Assembly (NCBI RefSeq): GCF_003570725.1
Contig: NZ_QWVS01000018.1
Coordinates: 62,001 to 126,000 of the forward strand
Direction: 5' to 3'
DNA length: 64,000 nucleotides
Source of the DNA: Peribacillus asahii
Lineage (GTDB): Bacteria > Bacillota > Bacilli > Bacillales > DSM-1321
Under the pieces are notes generated by a model. The model ran no database searches. It was not told where the DNA came from and was given only the letters and a program-made list of their open reading frames with translations. The position numbers and the translations under genes were made by a program. Within the stretch, counting starts at the first letter, position 1. Every line of letters begins with the position of its first letter. Shown piece after piece: positions 10,306 to 19,420 of the stretch.

Positions 10306-10410
10306 TGATTTGGAGAGTGTCTTCCGTTGAAGGCGCTCATTTTCTTTGAGAGCATGTTTTAAAGGCATTTGGCTACACTAAGAAAAAAATAGTTAGAAGG
10401 AGTTTTAGCC

Positions 10411-10812
10411 ATGATTGAAGTTTCGTCCAAATTGGAAGGGAAAACATTTAGCTTATGGGATTTAGAACAAAAGCTGAAACCTCTTGGTTATGTAATCGGT
10501 GGAAATTGGGATTACGACCACGGTTCTTTTGATTATCTAATTGATAATAAAGAGGGTTATCAATTTCTGCGTCTTCCATTCCAAGCTGTGGATGGGACGC
10601 TTGATCGTGATGGAGCAAAAGTCGAGCTATTGCGTCCTTATTTGTTAGCGCATCAATATGAAGGGAATTTGGATTATGAAGGAAATATAAGTAATTTTTC
10701 TGCCTCCTTTAACCAATTTGCCACTCCAGAAGATTCAGACGCAGATTTCCCAGAGAAATATATTTCCTATGGGAAATCCCTTGTCCAAGATGTAGAAAAG
10801 GCATTGTTATAA
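10411..10812 (+). CDS. yugN: YugN-like family protein
   Basis: A 133-aa acidic soluble protein of the YugN-like family, recognised from the NWDYDHGSFDYLID segment and its place after pgi. AGAAGGAG precedes the ATG. No catalytic motif is visible and the function is unknown. It ends three bases from the converging end of yugO with no terminator between, so the two transcripts must overlap. Confidence 0.82.
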   Translation: MIEVSSKLEGKTFSLWDLEQKLKPLGYVIGGNWDYDHGSFDYLIDNKEGYQFLRLPFQAVDGTLDRDGAKVELLRPYLLAHQYEGNLDYEGNISNFSASFNQFATPEDSDADFPEKYISYGKSLVQDVEKALL

Positions 10813-10815
10813 CGC

Positions 10816-11808
10816 TTAATAACTTTCTGCCATGATTAATAAAGAATCATTTGCTTGTAAGGGGCTGTGAGCAGGGGGTTTGAGTCGTCTTTTGCCTCCT
10901 CTCATAATGCCAATTAAAAGAATATCCTGCTCTAATAAAAGGTTACTTAATTGCTGAAACGTTAAATGTGCCCATTCATGCTGCATAGCCAGTTCAGCAA
11001 TATGAATGCCAAACCATTCTCCTTGAATTTCAACCGCTTTTCCCGATAGCAGGAAATGCAATATATATTCACTAGCAAACTTATTAGTTTCCACTAATCC
11101 ATCTGCCCCTGCTCTTCTTGCGTTTTCTTTCTGTTCTTGGGTTAAAATTTCTACTAGACAATATACATTTGGATTTAAACCTTTTACGGCAAGTAAAGTT
11201 AAGATAGAAAACATATCGGTCTGCATTTCATTTTGCTTAAAATCAGTCGTAATGAGGACCAGAGAGGCTTCTCTTATATTTGCTTTTAGCAACACATCAT
11301 CTACGGTTGCTCTTCCATGTACAAAATGGATATTTGTTCGTGGAAGGGGATGTTGTCGTAATGTATTGTCAATTAATACAATGGCTTGTTCATGTCTTCT
11401 CTCATGAATTTCCTCAATAATCGTTTTTGAGCGTTCATTCCATCCGACAATAATATAATGATTACTCCCATTAAAAATTTTTGTGCCATTTAAAAATTGT
11501 TCTTCTTTTGAAATGGCTACTTTAGCAATGGATGCAAAATAAGAGGTAAGAATGCCTACACCGGTTAAAATTAGTATAGTGCCAATGATTCTGCCGGCTA
11601 AGGTTTTGGGTGCATAATCTCCATATCCAATTGTTGATATTGTTACAATTACCCACCAAATTCCATCGGTTATTTTAGGGAAATTGTCTGGTTCAATTAA
11701 ATGAATGAGTGTCCCAAATAGAAATAAAAATACGAAAACAATAGATAACAATTTCAATAAATAGGGAATACGTGAAAATTTACGGCTAACAATATTCGTA
11801 TGAGACAT
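10816..11808 (-). CDS. yugO: YugO-like potassium channel with RCK domain
   Basis: A 330-aa protein with two membrane helices (about residues 17-37 and 68-92) around a pore loop carrying the K+ selectivity filter TIGYGD at residues 59-64. A cytoplasmic RCK/TrkA-N domain starts near residue 110 (IIVGWNERS), followed by a TrkA-C-like tail. A longer reading frame starts at 11850, but AAAGGTGG lies before the ATG at 11808 and the family length is 328 aa. In B. subtilis YugO is the potassium channel behind biofilm electrical signalling. Converges on yugN with a three-base gap. Confidence 0.9.
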   Translation of the reverse strand: MSHTNIVSRKFSRIPYLLKLLSIVFVFLFLFGTLIHLIEPDNFPKITDGIWWVIVTISTIGYGDYAPKTLAGRIIGTILILTGVGILTSYFASIAKVAISKEEQFLNGTKIFNGSNHYIIVGWNERSKTIIEEIHERRHEQAIVLIDNTLRQHPLPRTNIHFVHGRATVDDVLLKANIREASLVLITTDFKQNEMQTDMFSILTLLAVKGLNPNVYCLVEILTQEQKENARRAGADGLVETNKFASEYILHFLLSGKAVEIQGEWFGIHIAELAMQHEWAHLTFQQLSNLLLEQDILLIGIMRGGKRRLKPPAHSPLQANDSLLIMAESY

Positions 11809-11883
11809 TTTAGAAAATCCACCTTTCGAGCCTTTCCATAGTATGGGCAAAAAAGGAAAGGTTCATAAGGTATAAAACGAATA

Positions 11884-11906
11884 AAGCCCCCCATTAGAAG
11901 GGGAAG
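11884..11906 (-). terminator. probable terminator of the yaaH-like gene
   Basis: A short C/G-rich hairpin that, read on the minus strand, pairs CCCC with GGGG and is followed by TTTATT. It lies directly after the TAA of the yaaH-like gene. Confidence 0.5.
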
Positions 11907-11914
11907 CCGGTGGA

Positions 11915-13201
11915 TTAACTACGCTTTCTAACATTAAAGTTATCACTAATGAGCAGCCAATTTTGAGGGAAGGAAAGCCCTAATTTCCAATAACTTACTC
12001 CCCGCAAGTTTAATTCTTTAACTAAATTGAATTTTGCTTGAATCGAGCGCGCATCTTCAAACCACACTTCATGTTCTTTTCCTTCTTTGTCTCTATAACG
12101 AAAATGAGGAGCTTGTGCCTTGTTATCATATTCAATGGCAGCCTGATTTGCAGCAGCAATTTGAATAGCTCGTTGGGGACTAACAGCTTTAGCTATCGTT
12201 CCTTGAACAAATGGAAGGGTCCAATCGTAGCCATATAGATTTTGACCCATTAAAATTTTTTTAGAGGGCATTTCAGATACGGCATATTCTAGTACTTGGC
12301 GAACAGGGCCGATTGGTGATACAGCCATGGCAGGACCACCGCTATAACCCCATTCATAAGTCATGATTACAACCATATCGACAATTTCACCATGTGCTTT
12401 ATAATCATGTGCCTCATACCAGCGCCCTTTTTGTTCCGCGCTTGTTTTTGGTGCTAGAGCTGTTGAAAGAAGCCAGCCTTCCTTATGGAATCGGTCTCTT
12501 GCTTTTCGTAAAAATTGATTGTATGCTTCTCGATCCGTTGGGCGCAAATATTCAAAGTCAAAGTGAATATCCTTAAAATTGTATTTCTTTGCAATCGTTG
12601 TAATGTTATTCAACAGTTTATTTTGTACAGAGGTATTGTTTAAAAGGATATGACCGAGTTCATCATTGAATTGGTCATTTTCCTTATTTGTGATGACCAT
12701 CATTAAAGTTGTTCGATTGTCTTTAGCGATTTGTGAGAAATTATTTAGCAGAGGTTCTTTTAATGAGCCATCACGAAGTGCTTCAAAACTAAAAGGAGCA
12801 AGGTAAGTTAAGTAAGGAGCGCTTTCCCTAGCAGATGCTTCTAACGTTTTTGGAACAGTTTCACCACGGGGCTCCACATAGCCGACAAATTCAGCTGTTG
12901 TTTTTTGACGAGGTGGAATGTAGAGCCGGGTGCCGATGGCTAACGGGGTAGCAGGGGAAATGCCATTGGCTCTTGCAATTTGTTCATATGGAACACCTAC
13001 TTTTTGTGAGATTGTATATAAACTGTCGCCTGGTTGTACGAAATGATAACTGCCGATAATCGGAATGACAAGTGCTTGACCGATGACAAGGTTGTTGGGA
13101 TTTGGAAGCTGATTTGTTTGACTAATTCTATCGGCACCGACGCTATATGTTTGAGCAATGCTAAATAACGTTTCACCTGGTTTCACGATATGGATTTGCA
13201 A
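11915..13201 (-). CDS. yaaH: LysM plus GH18 spore cortex glycosidase (YaaH/SleL type)
   Basis: A 428-aa protein with two N-terminal LysM repeats (about residues 2-46 and 50-95; PGETLFSIAQ and PGDSLYTISQ) and a GH18 domain from about 130 to the end. The catalytic stretch IHFDFEYL carries the GH18 acid Glu. Domain order and length match B. subtilis YaaH (427 aa), an N-acetylglucosaminidase acting on spore cortex during germination. It starts with TTG, preceded by AGGAGGG. There is no signal peptide, as expected for a protein incorporated into the spore from the mother cell. Confidence 0.9.
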   Translation of the reverse strand: MQIHIVKPGETLFSIAQTYSVGADRISQTNQLPNPNNLVIGQALVIPIIGSYHFVQPGDSLYTISQKVGVPYEQIARANGISPATPLAIGTRLYIPPRQKTTAEFVGYVEPRGETVPKTLEASARESAPYLTYLAPFSFEALRDGSLKEPLLNNFSQIAKDNRTTLMMVITNKENDQFNDELGHILLNNTSVQNKLLNNITTIAKKYNFKDIHFDFEYLRPTDREAYNQFLRKARDRFHKEGWLLSTALAPKTSAEQKGRWYEAHDYKAHGEIVDMVVIMTYEWGYSGGPAMAVSPIGPVRQVLEYAVSEMPSKKILMGQNLYGYDWTLPFVQGTIAKAVSPQRAIQIAAANQAAIEYDNKAQAPHFRYRDKEGKEHEVWFEDARSIQAKFNLVKELNLRGVSYWKLGLSFPQNWLLISDNFNVRKRS

Positions 13202-13327
13202 TGTACTTCCCTCCTAAAACGCTGCGGTATAACAATTGTATGTGTGTGAACAACGTTTCATGATGTATTAATTTGGCAATTATAATTTTTGAATGATGAA
13301 AGATAATAGTACTAGGAGGTGATAAAC

Positions 13328-13522
13328 ATGGCAAATAACAATAGCAACAACTTATTAGTGCCTGGAGTAGAACAAGCTCTTGAGCAAATGAAGTATGAAA
13401 TTGCTAGTGAATTTGGTGTGAATTTAGGGCCTGACACAACTTCCCGTGCAAACGGATCAGTTGGTGGAGAAATTACAAAGCGTTTAGTACAAATGGCTGA
13501 ACAACAACTAGGCGGTCGTTAA
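13328..13522 (+). CDS. alpha/beta-type small acid-soluble spore protein
   Basis: A 64-aa SASP that coats and protects spore DNA and is degraded on germination. The stretch YEIASEFGV contains the GPR protease recognition site. [15 protein letters not shown] and [12 protein letters not shown] are the two conserved DNA-binding segments. A GTG at 13319 is in frame, but AGGAGGTG before the ATG at 13328 decides the start. The gene stands alone between its own promoter region and a terminator, as forespore genes usually do. Which numbered SASP it corresponds to cannot be decided. Confidence 0.93.
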   Translation: MANNNSNNLLVPGVEQALEQMKYEIASEFGVNLGPDTTSRANGSVGGEITKRLVQMAEQQLGGR

Positions 13523-13544
13523 TTAAACTTAATAAATATGGATT

Positions 13545-13578
13545 GAAAAAGAAGGAGCATCGTTCTCCTTCTTTTTCC
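13545..13578 (+). terminator. intrinsic terminator after the SASP gene
   Basis: A 13-bp stem (13545-13557 with 13565-13577) whose 3' arm ends in CTTTTTC. Confidence 0.85.
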
Positions 13579-13735
13579 CGTTTGTAAAGATTTATTGATA
13601 ATAAAGCGTTTTATAAAGTATAGGATGTTATTATTTTACTTATTGTACATAAAGATTTCAGCAATTTACATTAGACTTTATAGTGAACAAGCGATAGAAT
13701 CTAGCTATGTAAGTAAAAAATGCTGAGGTGGCAAG

Positions 13736-14554
13736 ATGAATTTATGGGAATTATTTGTAGCCGTTATTTTAGGGCTTGTTGAAGGACTGACAGAGTTTGC
13801 TCCTGTTTCGTCAACAGGACATATGATTATTGTCGATGATTTATGGTTAAAATCGCAAGAATTGTTAGGTAGTGAAGTTGCAAATGCATTTAAAGTTGTA
13901 ATCCAACTTGGTTCTATTTTAGCGGTTGTTGTTTTGTTTTGGGGTCGATTTATGGACCTATTAGGTTTGAAGAAAAAAGGGGCTGCAAACGGTCCGAAGT
14001 TGAATTTATTACAAATTTTTGTTGGACTTTTACCTGCGATGGTGTTTGGTTTATTATTCGAAGACTGGATTGATGAATATTTATTTTCTGTTAAAACGGT
14101 CGTAGTGGGTCTCTTTGTTGGAGCATTTTTAATGATTGCTGCAGATAAATTCCGTCCAAAGGTAACAGCACAAACCGTCGATCAGATTACATATAAACAA
14201 GCATTTCAGGTTGGATTGTTTCAGTGTATCGCTTTATGGCCGGGATTTTCACGCTCTGGTTCAACCATTTCAGGTGGAGTATTACTTGGAATGAGCTACC
14301 GCGCCGCATCTGATTTTACTTTTATTATGGCGGTGCCGATTATGGCTGGTGCCAGTTTATTGAAGATGATGAAATATTGGGAGTTCTTTACACCTGAGAT
14401 GATTCCATTCTTCATTGTTGGTTTCGTAAGTGCCTTTATTTTTGCGCTTATTTTTATTCGATTCTTCTTGCAGTTGATTGATAAAATTAAGCTTACACCA
14501 TTTGCGATTTATCGTATTGTTATCGCGATTATTTTAATGTTTATTATTTGGTAA
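13736..14554 (+). CDS. uppP: undecaprenyl-diphosphate phosphatase (BacA/UppP)
   Basis: A 272-aa integral membrane enzyme that dephosphorylates undecaprenyl pyrophosphate to recycle the lipid carrier for peptidoglycan and teichoic acid synthesis; it contributes to bacitracin resistance. The first signature GLTEFAPVSSTGHMI at about residues 18-32 and the second PGFSRSGST near residues 168-176 hold the catalytic Glu, Ser, His and Arg. About eight membrane segments are visible. GAGGTGG precedes the ATG. Monocistronic, with a terminator directly after it. Confidence 0.94.
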   Translation: MNLWELFVAVILGLVEGLTEFAPVSSTGHMIIVDDLWLKSQELLGSEVANAFKVVIQLGSILAVVVLFWGRFMDLLGLKKKGAANGPKLNLLQIFVGLLPAMVFGLLFEDWIDEYLFSVKTVVVGLFVGAFLMIAADKFRPKVTAQTVDQITYKQAFQVGLFQCIALWPGFSRSGSTISGGVLLGMSYRAASDFTFIMAVPIMAGASLLKMMKYWEFFTPEMIPFFIVGFVSAFIFALIFIRFFLQLIDKIKLTPFAIYRIVIAIILMFIIW

Positions 14555-14559
14555 AGTGG

Positions 14560-14589
14560 AAAAAGCCTCCGTTTGGTGAGGCTTTTTTT
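14560..14589 (+). terminator. intrinsic terminator after uppP
   Basis: AAAAAGCCTC pairs with GAGGCTTTTT across an 8-nt loop, followed by more T. Confidence 0.9.
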
Positions 14590-14730
14590 GTTATATTAAA
14601 CTAGCTTATGCTCATTTCATCATAGCTAAAGAACGTAGAAAAATGTGGTCTTATACGTTAAAAACCAGCAGCATTATATATAATATGTCCAACTTGTTAA
14701 ACCGCTATAAGACGGTTTATTTAAAGATAC

Positions 14731-14820
14731 TGTTGATTTTTGGCTCCTACTCGTGTGAGACCGCAGTCTCACACGCCTTTCACCAACTATATGGAATGTG
14801 ATGAGGTCAAAAAATCAACT
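14731..14820. repeat. 90-bp palindromic intergenic element
   Basis: An outer inverted repeat (14732-14741 with 14810-14819) bounds the element. Inside it a perfect 10-bp hairpin (14752-14761 with 14766-14775, CGTGTGAGAC arms) sits nearer the left end. It encodes nothing obvious and looks like a short interspersed palindromic or MITE-like element. No second copy was noticed in the window. It is the main content of the 349-bp gap 14555-14903. Confidence 0.55.
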
Positions 14821-14903
14821 TAGATTTATATAGTATACATATCTATCTATTTTACTATGAAAATAGACAATATTCGGAAAAAGTATTACGATAATAGTAG
14901 TTC

Positions 14904-16130
14904 ATGTCGAAAGGTCTGAAGATTGTGAAGTATATTGAGCCGTCAGGAAAGTCGTTTCGAGTCACCCTTTTAGCGTTATTTCTTGGAAGCTTTGTCACGT
15001 TTGCGGATTTATATAGCACACAGCCAGTAATTCCAATGTTTGCTAAACAATTCAGTGTGACGCCGGCTACAGCGAGTTTAACGCTTTCGTTTTCGACGGG
15101 GACATTAGCCATTTGTTTGTTGATTGTTTCATTTTTATCGGAAAAGATTGATCGAAAAAAAATGATGGGGATAGCGTTAACCTTATCGGCTATTTTATCA
15201 ATATGTGTCGCTTTAACGTCTAATTTGTATACGCTCATTGCTATTCGGGCTTTGCAAGGTGCCGTATTAGCTGGATTTCCAGCAATCGCAATGGCTTATA
15301 TTAATGAAGAATTTCACCTCAAAAGCTTAGGGTATGTTATTGGAGTATATGTGAGCGGTTCGAGTATTGGCGGACTTTCAGGCCGGTTAATTATTGGAGT
15401 ATTAACAGATTATTTTTCTTGGCAAGTAGCCATTGGAAGCCTCGGTGTGTTAAGTTTACTTATTAGTGTCGCTTTTTGGTGGATGTTGCCTGCACCTCAA
15501 CATACAGTTCGTCACTCTATTTCACTTTCTTGGATGAAGCAATCGTTACTAAATAATTTGAAAAAACGAGAGCTTATTTGTTTATTTCTGATTGCCTTTT
15601 TTTTAATGGGCTCGTTTGTTACTGTTTATAATTATGTAGGCATTCCGCTTATGGAACCACCATATAATTTGTCACAAACAGTGATTGGTTTCATTTTCCT
15701 TATCTATTTAGTAGGTACATTTAGCTCGACGTGGATGGGGAAAATGGTAGATCGGTTTGAACGGACAAAAGTAATGGTATTAGGTATTTTGATTATGGCT
15801 GTAGGCGCTCTTGTTACATTAGCTGCTCCTTTAGCATTGAAGATAATCGGTTTAGCATTATTTACATTTGGTTTCTTTGGTGCCCATTCGATTGCGAGCA
15901 GCTGGGTAGGGCTGCTTGCGGATAAAACAGAGAAAGCTCAAGCTTCTTCTCTCTATTTATTATTTTATTATGCAGGTTCGAGTATCGTTGGGGCGGTAGG
16001 AGGACTATTTCTGCATCGATTCGCATGGCCCGGTGTGATTGCTTCTGTATCCATTTTACTTATGTTGGCTATGGTGTGTTCGTTATCGATTGAGAAGGTG
16101 AAGAAACGAGCATATTCACGCTTGTTTTGA
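14904..16130 (+). CDS. major facilitator superfamily exporter
   Basis: A 408-aa MFS protein with 12 predicted membrane helices. STQPVIPMFAKQF in helix 1 and RALQGAVLAGFPAIAMAY in helix 4 resemble the drug:H+ antiporter branch that includes E. coli YnfM. It would export a small molecule using the proton gradient; the substrate is not readable. The ribosome-binding site for the ATG at 14904 is weak, and an in-frame GTG a few codons later is an alternative. Monocistronic, with no regulator next to it. Confidence 0.82.
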   Translation: MSKGLKIVKYIEPSGKSFRVTLLALFLGSFVTFADLYSTQPVIPMFAKQFSVTPATASLTLSFSTGTLAICLLIVSFLSEKIDRKKMMGIALTLSAILSICVALTSNLYTLIAIRALQGAVLAGFPAIAMAYINEEFHLKSLGYVIGVYVSGSSIGGLSGRLIIGVLTDYFSWQVAIGSLGVLSLLISVAFWWMLPAPQHTVRHSISLSWMKQSLLNNLKKRELICLFLIAFFLMGSFVTVYNYVGIPLMEPPYNLSQTVIGFIFLIYLVGTFSSTWMGKMVDRFERTKVMVLGILIMAVGALVTLAAPLALKIIGLALFTFGFFGAHSIASSWVGLLADKTEKAQASSLYLLFYYAGSSIVGAVGGLFLHRFAWPGVIASVSILLMLAMVCSLSIEKVKKRAYSRLF

Positions 16131-16285
16131 AATATATTTTTTTGTACTACTAAAATGTATGATTAGTTGCTTAGAAGTAGTCTCAGTTTAGTAGCTAATT
16201 TAAGGCTGATAGTATAAGGAGAACAGATTCTCTGTCTTAAAAGCAAACGAGAATCGAGTTTTCTAATCAAAAGGGAAGTGTGTGA

Positions 16286-16615
16286 TTGAATCCTAAAGCA
16301 ATTATTCTAGTATTCTTAGTCGGAGTATTTGTTACACTCACCATTTTCACTTCTGTAAATCCGAGAGGCCTGGAAAAAGTCGTGATTAAAGAAAAATATT
16401 ATCCTCACTTCGGTGATGGGAAGGCCATTGGATTTGAAACAGAAAAAGTCATTTCTGTTTCTCAGACAGAAGAAGGGTCAAATTGTGCAATGGATTTTAG
16501 TAACGGTGAGACGTTAGAAATCGATTGCGATCGCTATATTAATTATAAAATTGGTGAAACGGTTTATATCACCTATGATAAAAAGGAAGTTATTGAAATT
16601 AGACGAAAGCGATAA
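16286..16615 (+). CDS. hypothetical single-span membrane protein
   Basis: A 109-aa protein with a hydrophobic N-terminal segment (about residues 4-22) and a hydrophilic beta-rich remainder ending in basic residues (RRKR). It starts with TTG, preceded by AAGGGAAG. The N-terminal segment could be an uncleaved anchor or a signal peptide; no lipobox is present. The single Cys pair CAMDFSNGETLEIDC could form a disulfide outside the cell. I do not recognise the family. It is monocistronic, between the MFS gene and the acylase. Confidence 0.6.
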   Translation: MNPKAIILVFLVGVFVTLTIFTSVNPRGLEKVVIKEKYYPHFGDGKAIGFETEKVISVSQTEEGSNCAMDFSNGETLEIDCDRYINYKIGETVYITYDKKEVIEIRRKR

Positions 16616-17001
16616 AAGGGTAGCGACAGCAATATAAAGTGTGATGATTGCGGTTGATGATTAAGCGGTATCTAGAGTGGAGAAATACACACTCTTTGCG
16701 AGAATTAGCCATGGTACGTGCATTTAAAGTATAAGAATTATAGAGAAAAGGGCTGATGATGTGTCAGTCCTTTTTTGTCGTCTAGGAAACTATAAAATTC
16801 TTGAATTATGGATAAGAGTTTCAATATCCAACTAATCAGGGCGTTTGCGCTTTTGTTCTGTGAATTTTTAGGTGAATGTGTAATTTGAGATAGGAAAGAT
16901 AGTATACAAGGCGAATATGTATTAATAAAGTTATATGGGGAAATATGGTTATCGGAAGAATCCTATAACTAAGTTCTTAGTTTAAGAAAGCAGGTGAGGA
17001 A
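16616..17001. other. intergenic region upstream of the acylase gene
   Basis: This 386-bp stretch holds the terminator at 16746-16776 and otherwise AT-rich sequence. No further gene, RNA or clear promoter was seen. Confidence 0.6.
16746..16776 (+). terminator. intrinsic terminator
   Basis: AAAGGGCTGA pairs with TCAGTCCTTT (one G-T pair) and is followed by TTTT. It lies 130 bp after the hypothetical membrane-protein gene. Confidence 0.7.
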
Positions 17002-19365
17002 ATGGAGACAGTGCTGCCGAAGCAAAAAACAAAACGGAAGTGGGGCAGGCGAACATTATGGGGTGTGGCGATTCTTCTAGTATTAGCTATAGCAGCTTTT
17101 ATTGCCTTTAATTTATATGTGGCCAGGTCTCTTCCAGAAACGAAAGGAGAGATGACTCTTTCGGGGTTGTCACAATCTGTTGAAGTGATTCGTGATGCAC
17201 ATGGAGTTCCTCATATTCGAGCAAAAAGTGAACAAGATTTATATATAGCACAAGGCTATATTCAAGCACAAGATCGTTTGTTTCAAATGGACTTAAGTAG
17301 AAGACAGGCATCAGGCAGGCTCAGTGAAGTTGTAGGTGAAGCGACAATTGAGAAGGATAAATACTTTCGAACGCTCGGATTGCGAAGAGCAGCGGAAGCT
17401 TCGTATAATCAATATTCTAAAGAAGGGAAAGCTGTGCTTCAGGCCTTTGCAGATGGGGTGAATTTGTATATTGAACAATTACAGAAAAGTGGAAAGTGGC
17501 CGATTGAGTTTACATTATTAGGTTATGAACCAGAGCTCTGGAGTCCAGTCGATTCTCTGACGATTGGTAAGTATATGGCTTTTGATTTAGGAGGGCATTG
17601 GGAAGACCAAGCTTTTCGACAGTATTTATTGCAAAGCTTCTCAAAGGACAAAGCCTATGATTTATTCCCAAGCTATCCAGAGAATGCACCATATGTGATT
17701 TCGAAAGAAGAATTAGATATTGAGAAAAGTTTCGCTAAGGCTTATATCCCTAATCAATTTAACGGCAGCAATAACTGGGTTGTTAGTGGTGAGAAAACTG
17801 AATCAGGTTCTGCTTTATTAGCTGACGATCCTCATCTTGGTTTAGCTACTCCATCGATTTGGTATCAAATGCACTTGCAAGCTCCAGCTATCAATGTAAG
17901 TGGTGTCATCTTTGCTGGTATTCCAGGAATTATTCTCGGTCATAATGAACACATTGCTTGGGGTGTGACCAACACAGGACCGGATGTACAGGACCTCTAT
18001 ATCGAAAGAAGGAATCCAGAGAATAAAAGTGAATTTTTATACGCAGGCAAGTGGAAAAAAGCAAAGATTATAGATGAACCAATTCGAGTAAAAGACGGAA
18101 AAACAATAGATTATCAAGTAACAGTGACAAGACACGGCCCTGTCATTTCTGAATTTGCTGGTGCAAGTGGAAAGGATACGGTTTTAGCGTTGCGTTGGAC
18201 AGCGCTTGATCCATCTGCTGAGCTTGAAGCTGTTTTAAATATGAATCGAGCAGAAAACTGGGATGAATTCGAAAGAGCGCTATTTAAGTTTGAAACACCG
18301 GCTCAAAATTTCGTATTTGCGGCTAAGGATGGCACAATTGCCTATAAGGCAAACGGTAAAATCCCAATTAGAAAGAAAGGGGATAGTCTGCTTCCTGTTC
18401 CAGGCTGGACAAAGGAATATGAGTGGGAAGGGTATATTCCATTTGAAGAGCTGCCAAAAACAATTAATCCAAAGGAAGGATTTATCTCAACAGCGAATAA
18501 TAAAGTGATTGGTGATGAGTATCCATATCATATTAGTCATAATTGGGCTCAGCCATTTCGTCAAATGCGCATTCAAGAATATTTGAGAACTAATAAGAAA
18601 TTGACAGTAGAAGATATGCAGAGGTTGCAGATGGACGAAATGAATCTACAGGCGAAAGAATTTCTTCCACAATTTTTACATGTATTGAGTAGTTCAGCAA
18701 GTGTACAGGAGGAGAAAGCTTTAGATGCACTTCAAAAGTGGAATTATATTGATAATAAAGATACTGCAGCCCCCCTTATTTTTAATTTGTGGATGCAGGA
18801 AATAGGGAATGTGCTGTTTGTAGAAAAAATTCCAGAAGAGACATTGAAGTTATTTGGTGGTCGTAAGCAGGCGGTTGATCAACTGTTGCGGAGAGCATTA
18901 AATGGAAAGGCAGGACCGTGGATAGAAGAAGCAGGTGGTTTAGAGCGAGTATTGATGAACTCCTTGCAGACAACACTAAAGGAAATTGAAAAGATGCAAG
19001 GGGACGACGTTGCGAAATGGAGTTGGGGAGACTATCACCAAGTTCGGTTTAATCACCCACTTTCAAGCGTTCCGCCGTTACAATACTTGTTTAATTCTAA
19101 TGGTAGTATACCAGTCGGGGGAAGTTCTGTTACGGTAAAGGCGGCTTCCTATCTCAATGATGGTACAGTTAATCATGGAGGATCGTGGCGTTTTATTATG
19201 GACTTAAAGAATATGAATGAGTCTTATCATACAGTTGGTCCTGGACAATCCGGACATGTGAAAAGTAAGTGGTATCATGATCAAGCAGATGATTGGGCAA
19301 GAGGAACGTATCATAAAACGGTTTTACACAATCCGGAAGGCGAGAAGTTAGTCTTAAAGCCTTGA
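17002..19365 (+). CDS. penicillin acylase family Ntn-hydrolase, membrane anchored
   Basis: A 787-aa precursor of the penicillin G acylase/AHL acylase family. A hydrophobic segment at about residues 18-37 follows a basic N-terminus and serves as signal or anchor. The autoprocessing site lies before Ser256 in GSNNWVV, the new N-terminal nucleophile of the beta chain. HNEHIAWG and the oxyanion region follow as in the family. It should cleave an amide-linked acyl group outside the membrane; the natural substrate (beta-lactam, N-acyl amino acid or quorum signal) is not decidable. AGGTGAGGA precedes the ATG. Monocistronic, with its own terminator. Confidence 0.88.
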   Translation: METVLPKQKTKRKWGRRTLWGVAILLVLAIAAFIAFNLYVARSLPETKGEMTLSGLSQSVEVIRDAHGVPHIRAKSEQDLYIAQGYIQAQDRLFQMDLSRRQASGRLSEVVGEATIEKDKYFRTLGLRRAAEASYNQYSKEGKAVLQAFADGVNLYIEQLQKSGKWPIEFTLLGYEPELWSPVDSLTIGKYMAFDLGGHWEDQAFRQYLLQSFSKDKAYDLFPSYPENAPYVISKEELDIEKSFAKAYIPNQFNGSNNWVVSGEKTESGSALLADDPHLGLATPSIWYQMHLQAPAINVSGVIFAGIPGIILGHNEHIAWGVTNTGPDVQDLYIERRNPENKSEFLYAGKWKKAKIIDEPIRVKDGKTIDYQVTVTRHGPVISEFAGASGKDTVLALRWTALDPSAELEAVLNMNRAENWDEFERALFKFETPAQNFVFAAKDGTIAYKANGKIPIRKKGDSLLPVPGWTKEYEWEGYIPFEELPKTINPKEGFISTANNKVIGDEYPYHISHNWAQPFRQMRIQEYLRTNKKLTVEDMQRLQMDEMNLQAKEFLPQFLHVLSSSASVQEEKALDALQKWNYIDNKDTAAPLIFNLWMQEIGNVLFVEKIPEETLKLFGGRKQAVDQLLRRALNGKAGPWIEEAGGLERVLMNSLQTTLKEIEKMQGDDVAKWSWGDYHQVRFNHPLSSVPPLQYLFNSNGSIPVGGSSVTVKAASYLNDGTVNHGGSWRFIMDLKNMNESYHTVGPGQSGHVKSKWYHDQADDWARGTYHKTVLHNPEGEKLVLKP

Positions 19366-19382
19366 GAGAAGCGAAGGATAAG

Positions 19383-19420
19383 AAAAAGGTGAGGGACTAT
19401 TAGTAGGCCTCTCACCTTTT
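19383..19420 (+). terminator. intrinsic terminator after the acylase gene
   Basis: AAAAAGGTGAG pairs with CTCACCTTTTT across a loop of about 15 nt. Confidence 0.82.
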
